DNA of 64,000 nucleotides from Cycloclasticus sp. 46_120_T64 (lineage in GTDB: Bacteria > Pseudomonadota > Gammaproteobacteria > Methylococcales > Cycloclasticaceae): NCBI GenBank assembly GCA_002162695.1, contig MAAM01000006.1, positions 1-64,000 on the forward strand, read 5' to 3'. A model generated the notes under the pieces. It saw only the letters and a program-made list of their open reading frames with translations, was not told where the DNA came from and searched no databases. The first letter of the stretch is position 1. Each line of letters opens with the position of its first letter. The position numbers were made by a program, and so were the translations under genes. Below are positions 33,402 through 42,383 of this stretch, one piece after another.

Positions 33402-35846
33402 CTAACTAGTTTGAACCCCTTCATCATCAGCTTTTTCAGCCTTTGCTGCTTGAATCTTCTTCACCTTCGATCCTAACAACCACCGAGCCAACGCTGGCAA
33501 TACTAAGATGGCTCCCAACATATTCACCAAGAACATAAAGGTTAACAAAATACCCATATCAGCCTGGAATTGTAAAGAAGCAAAAATCCAAGTACATACA
33601 CCTGCACCCAAAGTCATACCGGTGAAGATAACCGGTTTACCGGTTAAACGCATGGCTTTATAAAAGGCCATCTCCAAGGTATCACCCGTTTCGAGGAATT
33701 CACTCATCCGACTGTAGATATAAATAGCGTAATCAACCCCAACACCAACACCCAGAGCAACCACTGGCAGAGTATTAACCTTAAGCCCAATGCCCATGAT
33801 AGCCATCAAGGCATAACAAAGCAGTGAAACAAAAGCTAGCGGTAAAATCACACATAAGGTGCCACCAAGAGACCTAAACGTTAATAAAGTCAGTGCGATA
33901 ACAGCAGCATATACCCATATCATCAATGGCATTTGCGCAGCTTTCACCGCATCGTTGGTTGCCGCAATAATACCGACGTTACCACTGGCTAAACGAATAT
34001 GAAAACGATCATCCGGTAAGCTCGCTTGGTAAGCATTAATACCGGCAATAATATCATTTACAGTTTTCGCTTTATGATCCAAGGTGTAAACATTAATCGG
34101 CATATTGGCACAAGGCGCATCCATAAACTCATCACCGCCAGCACCCATATGGTAAAGACTTGCTCCCATTGAACTAGCATTACGAGAAATAGAATACCAA
34201 CGCGGGCTACCTTCACTGTTCGCCGCGAGAATCACCTTCTGCTTATCCACCAAGGAAACAACCGATTGCACCCCAGGTAGGTTACGAATATGCCAAGACA
34301 AACGATCCATCTCATCCATAATTTCATAATCGACACAGGCGTTATCAACCGACTCAATCATCACCGTTAACTTATCCACACCCACCGAAAAGCGCTCAGT
34401 AATAACTCGACTGTCTATGTTATAACGCGCATTTTCGCGTAACTCAGAAACACCCGCTTGCGAGTCACCAACATCAAGGTCATCTTGCTTGCTCAATCCC
34501 CACGCAGTTAAACCAACCACAATCGAAATAATAACCAGCGATGGACCTGTGCGAGTTAATTTAGACAAGGCTCTCCATAAAAAATCACGACTTTCATCAG
34601 ACTTCTGATGTTTTGCACGATATTTTTCTGGATTTTTCAATGTCACATATGACAGCAAAATCGGCAGTAGAACAAGGTTTGTAATAATAATAACCGCTAC
34701 ACCTAAACTAGCTGCAATCGCCATTTCCTGAATAATTCCGATAGGAATAAGCAGCACAGTTAAGAAACCGATAACATCACTCACTAAGGCAACACTACCC
34801 GGAACGATTAATCGACGGAACGTACGCTTAGAAGCTTCCATTCCAGAAATACCGTGTGGATGCGCAGGCGCAGGTACAACTGGACGCCCTTGTTCATCTT
34901 CATCACCACCGTAAAGAATCTCCCCCATCCAGCCGCTGATCATCTGCACACCATGACTCACGCCAATAGCAAACACCAGAAACGGCACTAGGATACTCAT
35001 AGGGTCCAAACCAAATCCCAATAACGGCAATAAACCTAACTGCCAAACAACCGCTACCGTCGCACTCACCAAGGGTAAGAATGTTAACGCCAAAGAGTGT
35101 GAGTAAAACCAAAGTAATACCGCAGTAATCAGGAAGGTAACGATAAAGAACTTAACAACATCCCGTGCACCATCGGCAATATCACCGGTAGATTTAGCAA
35201 AACCAATAATATTAACTCTAATATCATCCGTCTCTACGGTCGCTCTGATCTTTGCTTCGAGGTCAGCCGCTACCTTTTGATAGTCTAAAGGTTGACGGGT
35301 TTTAGGGTCGATATCGATCAATTCGGCACGAATCAAGGCACCCGAAAAATCATTCGCTACTAGGTTACCTAAACGCCCTGACTTAATAATGTTATTGCGA
35401 ATAATCGGGAACCATTCCTCGGTTGCCCTAAATTCAGCCGGCACCACATTACCGCCCTGAAAGCCATCCTCAACCACCTCAATAAAACGTACATTGGGTG
35501 TCAAAATGGAGGTCACCGAACTTCTAGCAACACCCGGAAGAAAGAACATTTCTTCGTTAGCTTTCTTTAATGCCGCGAAGAAATCGGCGTTAAACATATC
35601 CCCTTCTTTCTGCGTGACGGCAACAATCAACTGATTACCACCACCAAATTCAGCGCTATAGTGCTGCAAGGTTTTAATATACTCATGCTCGGTAGGTAAT
35701 AATTTCTCAAAACCAGCATCCATGCGTAACTTTAAGCCGTTATAGCCCATAAACGCCGTTAATAGTAGAAGTACTATTAAGATCATCACACGGTTAGAGA
35801 ACAAGACATTCTCTACCCATAATGGTTTTTTATTCTGTTCACTCAT
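33402..35846 (-). CDS. RND-superfamily MMPL-type membrane transporter
   Basis: The 814-residue protein has a short cytoplasmic N-terminus, a helix at ~20-38, a large periplasmic loop, five to six clustered helices (about 225-420), a second periplasmic loop after a helix near 440, and a final helix bundle (about 635-790). The repeat-halved pattern and segments such as GVGVDYAIYIYSRM are typical of MMPL/HAE3-type RND proteins. These move hydrophobic molecules or lipids in the inner membrane. The gene follows a YCF48-like gene and shares its neighbourhood with DUF1302 and DUF1329 genes, a set repeatedly found in hydrocarbon, steroid and terpene degraders. Substrate unknown. Confidence 0.87.
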   Translation of the reverse strand: MSEQNKKPLWVENVLFSNRVMILIVLLLLTAFMGYNGLKLRMDAGFEKLLPTEHEYIKTLQHYSAEFGGGNQLIVAVTQKEGDMFNADFFAALKKANEEMFFLPGVARSSVTSILTPNVRFIEVVEDGFQGGNVVPAEFRATEEWFPIIRNNIIKSGRLGNLVANDFSGALIRAELIDIDPKTRQPLDYQKVAADLEAKIRATVETDDIRVNIIGFAKSTGDIADGARDVVKFFIVTFLITAVLLWFYSHSLALTFLPLVSATVAVVWQLGLLPLLGFGLDPMSILVPFLVFAIGVSHGVQMISGWMGEILYGGDEDEQGRPVVPAPAHPHGISGMEASKRTFRRLIVPGSVALVSDVIGFLTVLLIPIGIIQEMAIAASLGVAVIIITNLVLLPILLSYVTLKNPEKYRAKHQKSDESRDFLWRALSKLTRTGPSLVIISIVVGLTAWGLSKQDDLDVGDSQAGVSELRENARYNIDSRVITERFSVGVDKLTVMIESVDNACVDYEIMDEMDRLSWHIRNLPGVQSVVSLVDKQKVILAANSEGSPRWYSISRNASSMGASLYHMGAGGDEFMDAPCANMPINVYTLDHKAKTVNDIIAGINAYQASLPDDRFHIRLASGNVGIIAATNDAVKAAQMPLMIWVYAAVIALTLLTFRSLGGTLCVILPLAFVSLLCYALMAIMGIGLKVNTLPVVALGVGVGVDYAIYIYSRMSEFLETGDTLEMAFYKAMRLTGKPVIFTGMTLGAGVCTWIFASLQFQADMGILLTFMFLVNMLGAILVLPALARWLLGSKVKKIQAAKAEKADDEGVQTS

Positions 35847-35911
35847 AATCTAACTCCTTAGAGTAATTTTATCTTCCATAAAAATGGAGTAATCAAAGGC
35901 ACAAATCCACA

Positions 35912-36928
35912 TTACTGACTCGCACCAATCGTCAATTTCTTAACACCCGCTGAACCGAATAAAAGCAATTCATTACCCTCCACTAGCTGACCTGACATAA
36001 AGCCATCAAAGCCTGGGTAAGCTTGTTTTTTAGTCGAGGTTTCGCCTGGACTCAAGGTTAATATAGTGCCACCGGCTCCTAGAAACACGACATCACCATC
36101 TGCTAAAGCAAGGCAATCATATATATTAGTTACCACGCCGGTTTCAATTTTCTTCCAGCTTTCACCAGTATCCACAGAGTGATAAACATTGCCTCGTAGG
36201 CCATAAATGTATAAATCATCACCAATCGTTTTAGCGCCAAAATAAGAGCCCACATAAGGTGAATCAACTAATGTCCAACGAGACTCTTCATCCATTGCCG
36301 CTGGGTCAAATAACAATATGGTACCTAATTCACCAGCGATGAATAGTTTATCGCCAAAAGGGATCAAGCTATTAAAGTTAGGTTCCGGCTCCATCTCCAA
36401 ATCCATCAACTTCTCGTACAAGGCTTCGGTAGACACCATCTGCCAATTCTCACCACCATCAACCGTTTTAAGCATCAAGCCATAAGCACCCGAGGCAAAA
36501 CCGTTGTTTTCATCTGAAAAATAGACGTCTAATAAGGGTTTAGGAATATCTCCACCCGGAATTGGATCCTCATATTGAAGCTGCCAATTCTGACCGCCAT
36601 CCTTGGTGTGTAAAATAACTGCGTCATGCCCAGTCGCCCAACCTAGATTCTCATTTAGAAAAAACACATTGGTCAGCAGTATCTGTACCGGTGATGTTGC
36701 TTGATTCCAAGTATTTCCATCCTTTGAATAAACAATATGCCCATACAGGCCGACACCAACATAGCCTGCATCAGCCGCTAGCTTTTCAGAATCCGTTAGT
36801 AACACCTTACTCGACAGTTCTGACATCAGCGCAGGCTTCTGAATAGAAACAGCCGCAGCAGGCAAGGCACAAGTAAGCAGCGAAAGTGCGATAAATTTAC
36901 GCGATTTTTTAACAATATTTAAAATCAT
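35912..36928 (-). CDS. YCF48/BNR-repeat-like periplasmic protein
   Basis: The 338-residue protein starts with a signal peptide (cleavage near residue 27). Repeated segments of the type WxxATGHDAVILHTKDGGQNW and GLMLKTVDGGENWQ and VYHSVDTGESWKK mark a beta-propeller of BNR/YCF48 type. In plants and cyanobacteria YCF48 is a photosystem II assembly factor; in heterotrophs such proteins accompany MMPL transporters with unknown function. It lies 65 bp upstream of the MMPL gene on the same strand and likely shares its transcript. Confidence 0.82.
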   Translation of the reverse strand: MILNIVKKSRKFIALSLLTCALPAAAVSIQKPALMSELSSKVLLTDSEKLAADAGYVGVGLYGHIVYSKDGNTWNQATSPVQILLTNVFFLNENLGWATGHDAVILHTKDGGQNWQLQYEDPIPGGDIPKPLLDVYFSDENNGFASGAYGLMLKTVDGGENWQMVSTEALYEKLMDLEMEPEPNFNSLIPFGDKLFIAGELGTILLFDPAAMDEESRWTLVDSPYVGSYFGAKTIGDDLYIYGLRGNVYHSVDTGESWKKIETGVVTNIYDCLALADGDVVFLGAGGTILTLSPGETSTKKQAYPGFDGFMSGQLVEGNELLLFGSAGVKKLTIGASQ

Positions 36929-36990
36929 ATAGGTACCGTCTTATCTAATTTTTTGAAATATAACCATCATGGTTATGCCACGTTTGCATA

Positions 36991-37017
36991 AAAATGGCTG
37001 GGAAACCCAGCCATTTT
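36991..37017 (-). terminator. Intrinsic terminator after first DUF1329 gene
   Basis: AAAATGGCTGGG and CCCAGCCATTTT make a perfect 12-base stem with an AAA loop. On the minus strand it is followed by a U-run and lies 17 bases after the DUF1329 stop. The same hairpin recurs at 40456-40482. Confidence 0.85.
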
Positions 37018-37034
37018 TAATACATCACTATGAT

Positions 37035-38429
37035 CTAGCGAATTCCGTTTCGTCTTACCGTAGACGGCGTGTAATGCTTATCACCGGCTCTCCAAGCGAA
37101 ATCAGGACCGTTCTTCTTGTCCCACATTAACGCAATCATACGTCCAGCTTGCATATCGTACTGAACTTCAGCGGCTGCATTCATGAAAGCAACGTCATAG
37201 TAATTAACGTCATGAGATTCCCAGAAGCGCCAGATTTGATCACGACGATCATAACCATCAACCGCCATAATCCACCATGAATCTTCATCTAAGAAGAAAG
37301 TACGACGCGCATAAGCGTGGTTAGTACCTTCTTTAAGCGTCGCTTCAACTACCCATACACGGTGTAATTCATAACGCGCATAGTCTTGGTTTAAACGACC
37401 TTCAGCGGTAATAACCTTGTCAGGCGTTGCATCTTTATCGTGCAGTTTATAGGCGTTATAAGGAATATAAACCTCTTTACGACCCGCTAAAGTCCAATCA
37501 AAACGATCAGTTGGACCATTCCAGCCCCACTTTTGATCGGTTGTAGCCAAGCCATCACTCGCTGTTAAAGGATTATCATATAACACCTGAGGCGCACGTT
37601 TAACACGACGCTGACCAGGGCTATAAACCCAAGCCTTACGCTGAACTTTTGACGTATCATGCGGATCCCTAACTAACAACACCTGACCCGCTACCTTAGC
37701 CGGTGCAAGAATTGTTTGGTAAAAACGCAAACCATCGGCATTTTTATCAAAGTCAGCATCTGAAATTTCTGGATCACTCCATTTATTTCTAGTTTGAATA
37801 TTGAGCTTATTAATAACGTAATCGCCTGATGAAGTCACAGGGATCGTTGTTTCATAAGAATTCAACCAAGGCACCAAAGGACGTGTCAGGTTATTTAAGA
37901 ATGCTTCATTACCATTATGAGGCACTGGAAAAGCCCATGCTGCACGTGCATCGTTGTACCCCAATCCACCCGTGGCACCAACAACAGCTTCCGCATTTTT
38001 AGCGTTCTTTAAAGCCGCATCATAAATATACGGTTTAAAAACAGCTGAACGTCTCGTTGGGTAGATATTCATGAAGTAATCAGGGTAGGTCTCAAACATA
38101 TGTTGTTGACCCGCTGTTAACTTATCCGCGTGCTCCTTATAGTTAGCGGCAGTAATTTTAAATAACACCTTATCTGCTGCAAAAGGATCCGCGTGGTAAT
38201 CACCTGCTTTAAAATCAGCAGGAACCGCAAGCGGCTCATTTTTCCACTCAGGAATGGTCCCCTCAGCATTACCCGCACGTATAGCGCCCGCTGGGGTTAG
38301 TTCCGTACCCGTTAAACCTAATTTAGCAAACTCTTCTGCCGTTGTTTTTGCCTGTACTGAGCCAGCCGCACCTACAAGCATCATAGCGCCTGCAAATGTG
38401 ACCGCTTTTTTCATTGTATTAACTTTCAT
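37035..38429 (-). CDS. DUF1329 outer-membrane-associated protein, copy 1
   Basis: The 464-residue protein begins with a signal peptide (cleavage near VQA, ~27) and has the DUF1329 segments LGLTGTELTPAGA, GNAEGTIPEW, the KVQRKAWVYSPGQRRVKRAP stretch and YELHRVWVVEATLKEGTNH. The fold belongs to the LolA-like lipoprotein-carrier group and is usually found with DUF1302 proteins. AAGAGGT precedes the ATG at 38429. It is separated by nine bases from the DUF1302 gene upstream. A close second copy lies at 40504-41901. Confidence 0.85.
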   Translation of the reverse strand: MKVNTMKKAVTFAGAMMLVGAAGSVQAKTTAEEFAKLGLTGTELTPAGAIRAGNAEGTIPEWKNEPLAVPADFKAGDYHADPFAADKVLFKITAANYKEHADKLTAGQQHMFETYPDYFMNIYPTRRSAVFKPYIYDAALKNAKNAEAVVGATGGLGYNDARAAWAFPVPHNGNEAFLNNLTRPLVPWLNSYETTIPVTSSGDYVINKLNIQTRNKWSDPEISDADFDKNADGLRFYQTILAPAKVAGQVLLVRDPHDTSKVQRKAWVYSPGQRRVKRAPQVLYDNPLTASDGLATTDQKWGWNGPTDRFDWTLAGRKEVYIPYNAYKLHDKDATPDKVITAEGRLNQDYARYELHRVWVVEATLKEGTNHAYARRTFFLDEDSWWIMAVDGYDRRDQIWRFWESHDVNYYDVAFMNAAAEVQYDMQAGRMIALMWDKKNGPDFAWRAGDKHYTPSTVRRNGIR

Positions 38430-38438
38430 ATTTACCTC

Positions 38439-40073
38439 TTAAAAACTGTATTTAAATGTTGCTGCTACGTTATCTCTATCACCAAATGTACCATCTTCAC
38501 TGATCCATTTTGTTGCCGCGATATTAAGTGACATTGTGCTTTGGTAATCAAATGTTACCGCAACTTTAACAACACGCTGCTCTTCAGTAATCGCACCATT
38601 ATTGAACGGCATTCTACCTTCAAGGTCATGTTTAAACACAAACACAGGATTAACATTCAAGTTCCAAAACAAGTTGTTATAAGTAAACGAAGCAACCGCA
38701 GTATAACCATACGCTAAATGATTAATTGGGCGATCTAATTGATCGACACCATCTGCATGAGGTCTTCCAGCATCGCTGAAGTTGTTATTTAAATCATCAA
38801 TCCAAATCATCGCATAATCAAAAATAAATGCTTGCTTATCCGATCCAAACGCTGGCTTACCACCCACATATGTAAACGCACCTAAAAAGGTTGTCACATC
38901 AGATGCTTCAATTCCACAACCCGCCAAAGGCGTAGTATCTGGAAAGACGTTAACACCTCCGTTAGCTAAACCATGACTATTTCGGCAATAACGTGTATCA
39001 AAGAAGTCTGGTTTGTAATTTAGCTCTGTTTGGAAAGAAATACCGGTACTACCGACTTCACCATTTAACGATACAGCAAATGTATCTTGGTCTTCTGCAT
39101 AAACAGTACGGTAGGTGCCGTTATTAAACGCTTGCATATACGGTAAATGTGCATGCGTTCTGGTGTAGTAGAAACCTAGATCCATTTCATCATAGTCTTC
39201 TAAAATAGTATGCAAAGAAACACCATACTGACCACCACGATCTGGGTTATCAGACGCTACATTGGTTCTACCACCTAGTGGAGCATTATCACCTTCGCCT
39301 TGGAAATCGAACGGGCTAAAGAATGTACCTACTGGCATAAACTCAGTCCTGCGCCAGTTCCATACATAAAACGCTTCAAGACTGGTGTTATCAGATAGCT
39401 CGTAGTTTGCGTAAACCATTTCCTGTGGTAATAAACGCTCTTTAACTTCTGAACCTGGCGTTGTACTTTTACCTAGATCGACTGGGTTAATCATTTGAGT
39501 AATACCACCACCGGCGAAATTACTCTCACCCCAGTTGATAACTTGTTTACCGACACGAACGTTTAAGCTGCGTCCATCAACATCAAAATTTTTGTAAACA
39601 AAAAAGTCATATAATCTGAAACGATTCGCTTCTTCACGAGACTCTTCAGGAACACCGTCCATTGTACCAGCCGCTGCATTCTCATTACATGAACCCGAAC
39701 TACAGGCATTTGCACCATCCATCAGCGCGAAGTCATAGGTATAACCTACACGAGTGAAAAACCCCATGTCTTTATAGTTAATCCCAATATCCGATAAAAC
39801 CGATATCGGCGCACTATAAATATCGCCAGAATTATCAAACACACTTTGACGACCGCTTGATGAAACGGTGCTTTTTGGGTTGGCGTTTTTCAATGCCATC
39901 GCTGCACTGAATGATACCGTGGTATCGACATAACCGGTCATTTCTCGGTTATCAAAATCTAACTGAAAGGCCGCTGCCTGAGATGACAGTGTTGCTGCCG
40001 CAGCTAAGGTAATTAATTTACCCGCTGTTTTTAAGCTTTTACGCTTATTAAAATTATTTTTTGTAGTTTTCAT
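38439..40073 (-). CDS. DUF1302 outer-membrane beta-barrel protein
   Basis: From the ATG at 40073 (GGAG eight bases upstream) the product is 544 residues with a signal peptide ending SSQAAA, near residue 35. The mature start FQLDFDNREMTGYVDTTVSF and the many alternating hydrophobic strands with a C-terminal Phe are typical of DUF1302 barrels. The segment VGKQVINWGESNF is a family hallmark. These proteins are induced on hydrophobic substrates and thought to act in uptake. The first 16 codons of the longer frame are ignored because the internal ATG has the ribosome site. Confidence 0.85.
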   Translation of the reverse strand: MKTTKNNFNKRKSLKTAGKLITLAAAATLSSQAAAFQLDFDNREMTGYVDTTVSFSAAMALKNANPKSTVSSSGRQSVFDNSGDIYSAPISVLSDIGINYKDMGFFTRVGYTYDFALMDGANACSSGSCNENAAAGTMDGVPEESREEANRFRLYDFFVYKNFDVDGRSLNVRVGKQVINWGESNFAGGGITQMINPVDLGKSTTPGSEVKERLLPQEMVYANYELSDNTSLEAFYVWNWRRTEFMPVGTFFSPFDFQGEGDNAPLGGRTNVASDNPDRGGQYGVSLHTILEDYDEMDLGFYYTRTHAHLPYMQAFNNGTYRTVYAEDQDTFAVSLNGEVGSTGISFQTELNYKPDFFDTRYCRNSHGLANGGVNVFPDTTPLAGCGIEASDVTTFLGAFTYVGGKPAFGSDKQAFIFDYAMIWIDDLNNNFSDAGRPHADGVDQLDRPINHLAYGYTAVASFTYNNLFWNLNVNPVFVFKHDLEGRMPFNNGAITEEQRVVKVAVTFDYQSTMSLNIAATKWISEDGTFGDRDNVAATFKYSF

Positions 40074-40157
40074 TTGCTCTCCTATTTGTAAGCCCCACAA
40101 CATTAACATACTTTTAGCCACAAGAATATAACGCTAGTTAGAACCAAGCAATAAAAC

Positions 40158-40169
40158 AAACGATCGTTT
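40158..40169. promoter_or_regulatory. Palindromic operator candidate upstream of DUF1302 gene
   Basis: The perfect palindrome AAAC-GATC-GTTT, preceded by C, resembles the PsrA-type box (C/G)AAAC-N2-4-GTTT(G/C), except for T at the last position. It lies about 85 bases upstream of the start codon. PsrA-like TetR repressors respond to fatty acids. Confidence 0.4.
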
Positions 40170-40455
40170 TCTTAGTTTAAATTAAAAGGCTTACATTACA
40201 TCACGTTACAGATATAACATAACAATAATCATACGTGTATAAATTGATTTCAATGATGAGAAGAACAGCAATCCCTGACTACGCACATTTCACTTGTTGC
40301 TATAAAACAACGTATCAACAGCCATCAAATTGACCTCTTAATATCTCCATCTCGACACCAGCCTAGCTAGCTGAATTTGTTTTGAATTATTACGGAAACC
40401 CAGGATCAATCAAATAGATTTAAATCTATCAAGCCACCCTTTATTTTTGGCAAAA

Positions 40456-40482
40456 AAAATGGCTGGGAAACCCAGCCATTTT
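40456..40482 (-). terminator. Intrinsic terminator after second DUF1329 gene
   Basis: The same 12-base stem and AAA loop as at 36991-37017, followed on the minus strand by a U8 run. It lies 21 bases after the DUF1329 copy 2 stop. Confidence 0.87.
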
Positions 40483-40503
40483 TCCATCCAGCCTTATTGT
40501 AGA

Positions 40504-41901
40504 CTAACGTATACCGTTTCGTCTAACGGTAGAAGGCGTGAAGTATTTATCCGCTGCTCGCCACGTTAGATCAGGGCCTTTCGCCTTATCAAAACCCAAG
40601 GCAATCATCCGTCCCGCTTGCATATCGTATTGAACCTCAGCCGCCGTGTTCATAAAGGCTGCATCGTAGTACATGACGTCGTGTGATTCCCAGTAACGCC
40701 AGATATTTCCACGTCGATCATAGCCATCGGAAAGCATAATCCACCATGAGTCTTCATCTAAGAAGAAAGTTCGATGACCGTAAGCATGATTAGTACCTTC
40801 TTTCAACGTAGCCTCAACCACCCAAACACGGTGTAATTCATAGCGAGAGTAATCTTGGTTTATACGACCACTGTCAGTAATCACTTTATCGGGTGTTGCA
40901 TCAGCTGCATGTAATTTATACGCATTATAAGGTATATAAATTTCTTTACGACCTAATAGCTTCCACTCAAAACGATCAGTCGGACCATTAAAACCAAACT
41001 TTTGATCGGTTGTTGCCAAGCCATCACTCGCCGTCAAAGGGTTATCATACAAAATTTGTGGTGCACGTTTCACACGACGCTGACCCGGACTATACACCCA
41101 CGCTTTACGTTTCTTGTCTGAAAACTCATGTGGGTCACGAACCAATACCACTTGACCAGCCACTTTTGCGGGCTCAATAATAGTTTGGTAGAAACGCATA
41201 CCATCAACAGATTGGTCAAAATCGGCATCTGAAACAGAGGAGTCACTCCATCGGTTACCAATCTGAATATTCAGTTTATTAATCACATAATCACCCGATG
41301 AGGTCACCGGAATAGTCGTCTGCCTTGAATCAATCCAAGGAAGCTGAGGGCGTGTAATATTATTTAAAAACGCCTCATTGCCATCTTTTGGAATGGGGAA
41401 TGCCCACGATGCACGTGCATTGGTGTAACCCAAACCACCACTAGAGCCTAAGTTAACTTCGGCATTAGCCGCATTCTTTAATGCCGACTCATTTACGTAT
41501 GAATTAAATACCGCAGAACGTCGAGACGGATAGATATTCATGAAAAAGTCAGGATATGTTACAAACATATGCTGCTGACCGGCGGTTAACTTGTCTGCAT
41601 GCTCTTTGTAATTACTCGCGGTAATTTTAAACAACACGTCATCAGCCGCGAATGGATCGGGGTGATACATACCTACTTTAAAGTTAGCGGGAGGAATAAT
41701 CGCTTCATTTTTCCACTCTGGAATGGTTCCTTCTGCGTTACCCGCACGAATAGCGCCCGCTGGGGTTAACTCGGTACCACTCACGCCTAATTTAGCGAGC
41801 TCTTCAGCGCTTACTTTTGCTAAAGCCGCCCCTGACACACCTGCTAGCAGCAATACACTACCGCAAACAATCGCTGTTTTATTTATTCCTGTTTTCGTCA
41901 T
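40504..41901 (-). CDS. DUF1329 outer-membrane-associated protein, copy 2
   Basis: The ATG at 41901, with AGGAG eight bases upstream, opens a 465-residue protein with a signal peptide (cleavage near ALA, ~28). The open frame extends 48 codons upstream but those do not resemble the family. Copy 2 aligns with copy 1 almost residue for residue without gaps, sharing GTELTPAGAIRAGNAEGT and the C-terminal KGPDLTWRAADKYFTPSTVRRNGIR-like end. The conserved downstream hairpin shows that gene and terminator were duplicated together. It is separately transcribed, with its own operator-like repeat. Confidence 0.86.
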   Translation of the reverse strand: MTKTGINKTAIVCGSVLLLAGVSGAALAKVSAEELAKLGVSGTELTPAGAIRAGNAEGTIPEWKNEAIIPPANFKVGMYHPDPFAADDVLFKITASNYKEHADKLTAGQQHMFVTYPDFFMNIYPSRRSAVFNSYVNESALKNAANAEVNLGSSGGLGYTNARASWAFPIPKDGNEAFLNNITRPQLPWIDSRQTTIPVTSSGDYVINKLNIQIGNRWSDSSVSDADFDQSVDGMRFYQTIIEPAKVAGQVVLVRDPHEFSDKKRKAWVYSPGQRRVKRAPQILYDNPLTASDGLATTDQKFGFNGPTDRFEWKLLGRKEIYIPYNAYKLHAADATPDKVITDSGRINQDYSRYELHRVWVVEATLKEGTNHAYGHRTFFLDEDSWWIMLSDGYDRRGNIWRYWESHDVMYYDAAFMNTAAEVQYDMQAGRMIALGFDKAKGPDLTWRAADKYFTPSTVRRNGIR

Positions 41902-42383
41902 AAATATACTCCTAAAGATATTATTTTTGATACAGCATACTTGTAAGTCAATCCCTTCACCAAGAACACCGGTTATATCGTATATAACTGTGTTTTCATC
42001 CATGATGTTAATGATGAGCCTAACACGATATAAAACTAATACCAAGCGTTTGCTAGCTGATGCTGACTCTTAATCTAGCTTGACCTTTTATAGCCAATAA
42101 CTCAGCTCAGCCCCTAAGATAATGCCAGCCTTTCATCCACCCAATCAAGATAGTTACTCATTGCTCATCAAGCCAGTGCACATCGGCCTAAAACCCACCT
42201 AGCTCAAGCAACTTAGGTATGAATAACAAGGTTCTTTCCAGCCCATACGCCATTGTTTCCCGACACTTAATATAAAGTATCATTTTTGATTACCCGTATC
42301 GCTATGGTTATATCACTCTCATACGTTTAGCTTAAATAACGAAAACAGGCTAGAATATTTTTTTTACCTATCTATAAGCAGCT
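41902..42383. other. Divergent intergenic region between DUF1329 copy 2 and aminotransferase gene
   Basis: This 482-base gap separates two divergent genes. It holds the inverted repeat listed at 41972-41988. The remainder is AT-rich without an ORF or RNA I can support. Confidence 0.6.
41972..41988. promoter_or_regulatory. Operator-like inverted repeat upstream of DUF1329 copy 2
   Basis: GTTATAT-CGT-ATATAAC is a perfect seven-base inverted repeat with a three-base spacer. It lies about 70 bases before the start codon of DUF1329 copy 2. The sequence differs from the palindrome upstream of the DUF1302 gene. Confidence 0.4.

Larger units (their letters stand above)
40074..40503. other. Intergenic region upstream of the DUF1302 gene
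   Basis: This 430-base gap contains the promoter side of the DUF1302-DUF1329 operon and, at its right end, the terminator of the second DUF1329 gene. At 40158-40169 there is a perfect 12-base palindrome, AAACGATCGTTT. I see no gene. Confidence 0.7.

Noticed and set aside
40504-42045. Longer form of the second DUF1329 gene starting at 42045
   Set aside because: The 48 extra codons cover the inverted repeat at 41972-41988 and do not form a signal peptide; AGGAG precedes the ATG at 41901.
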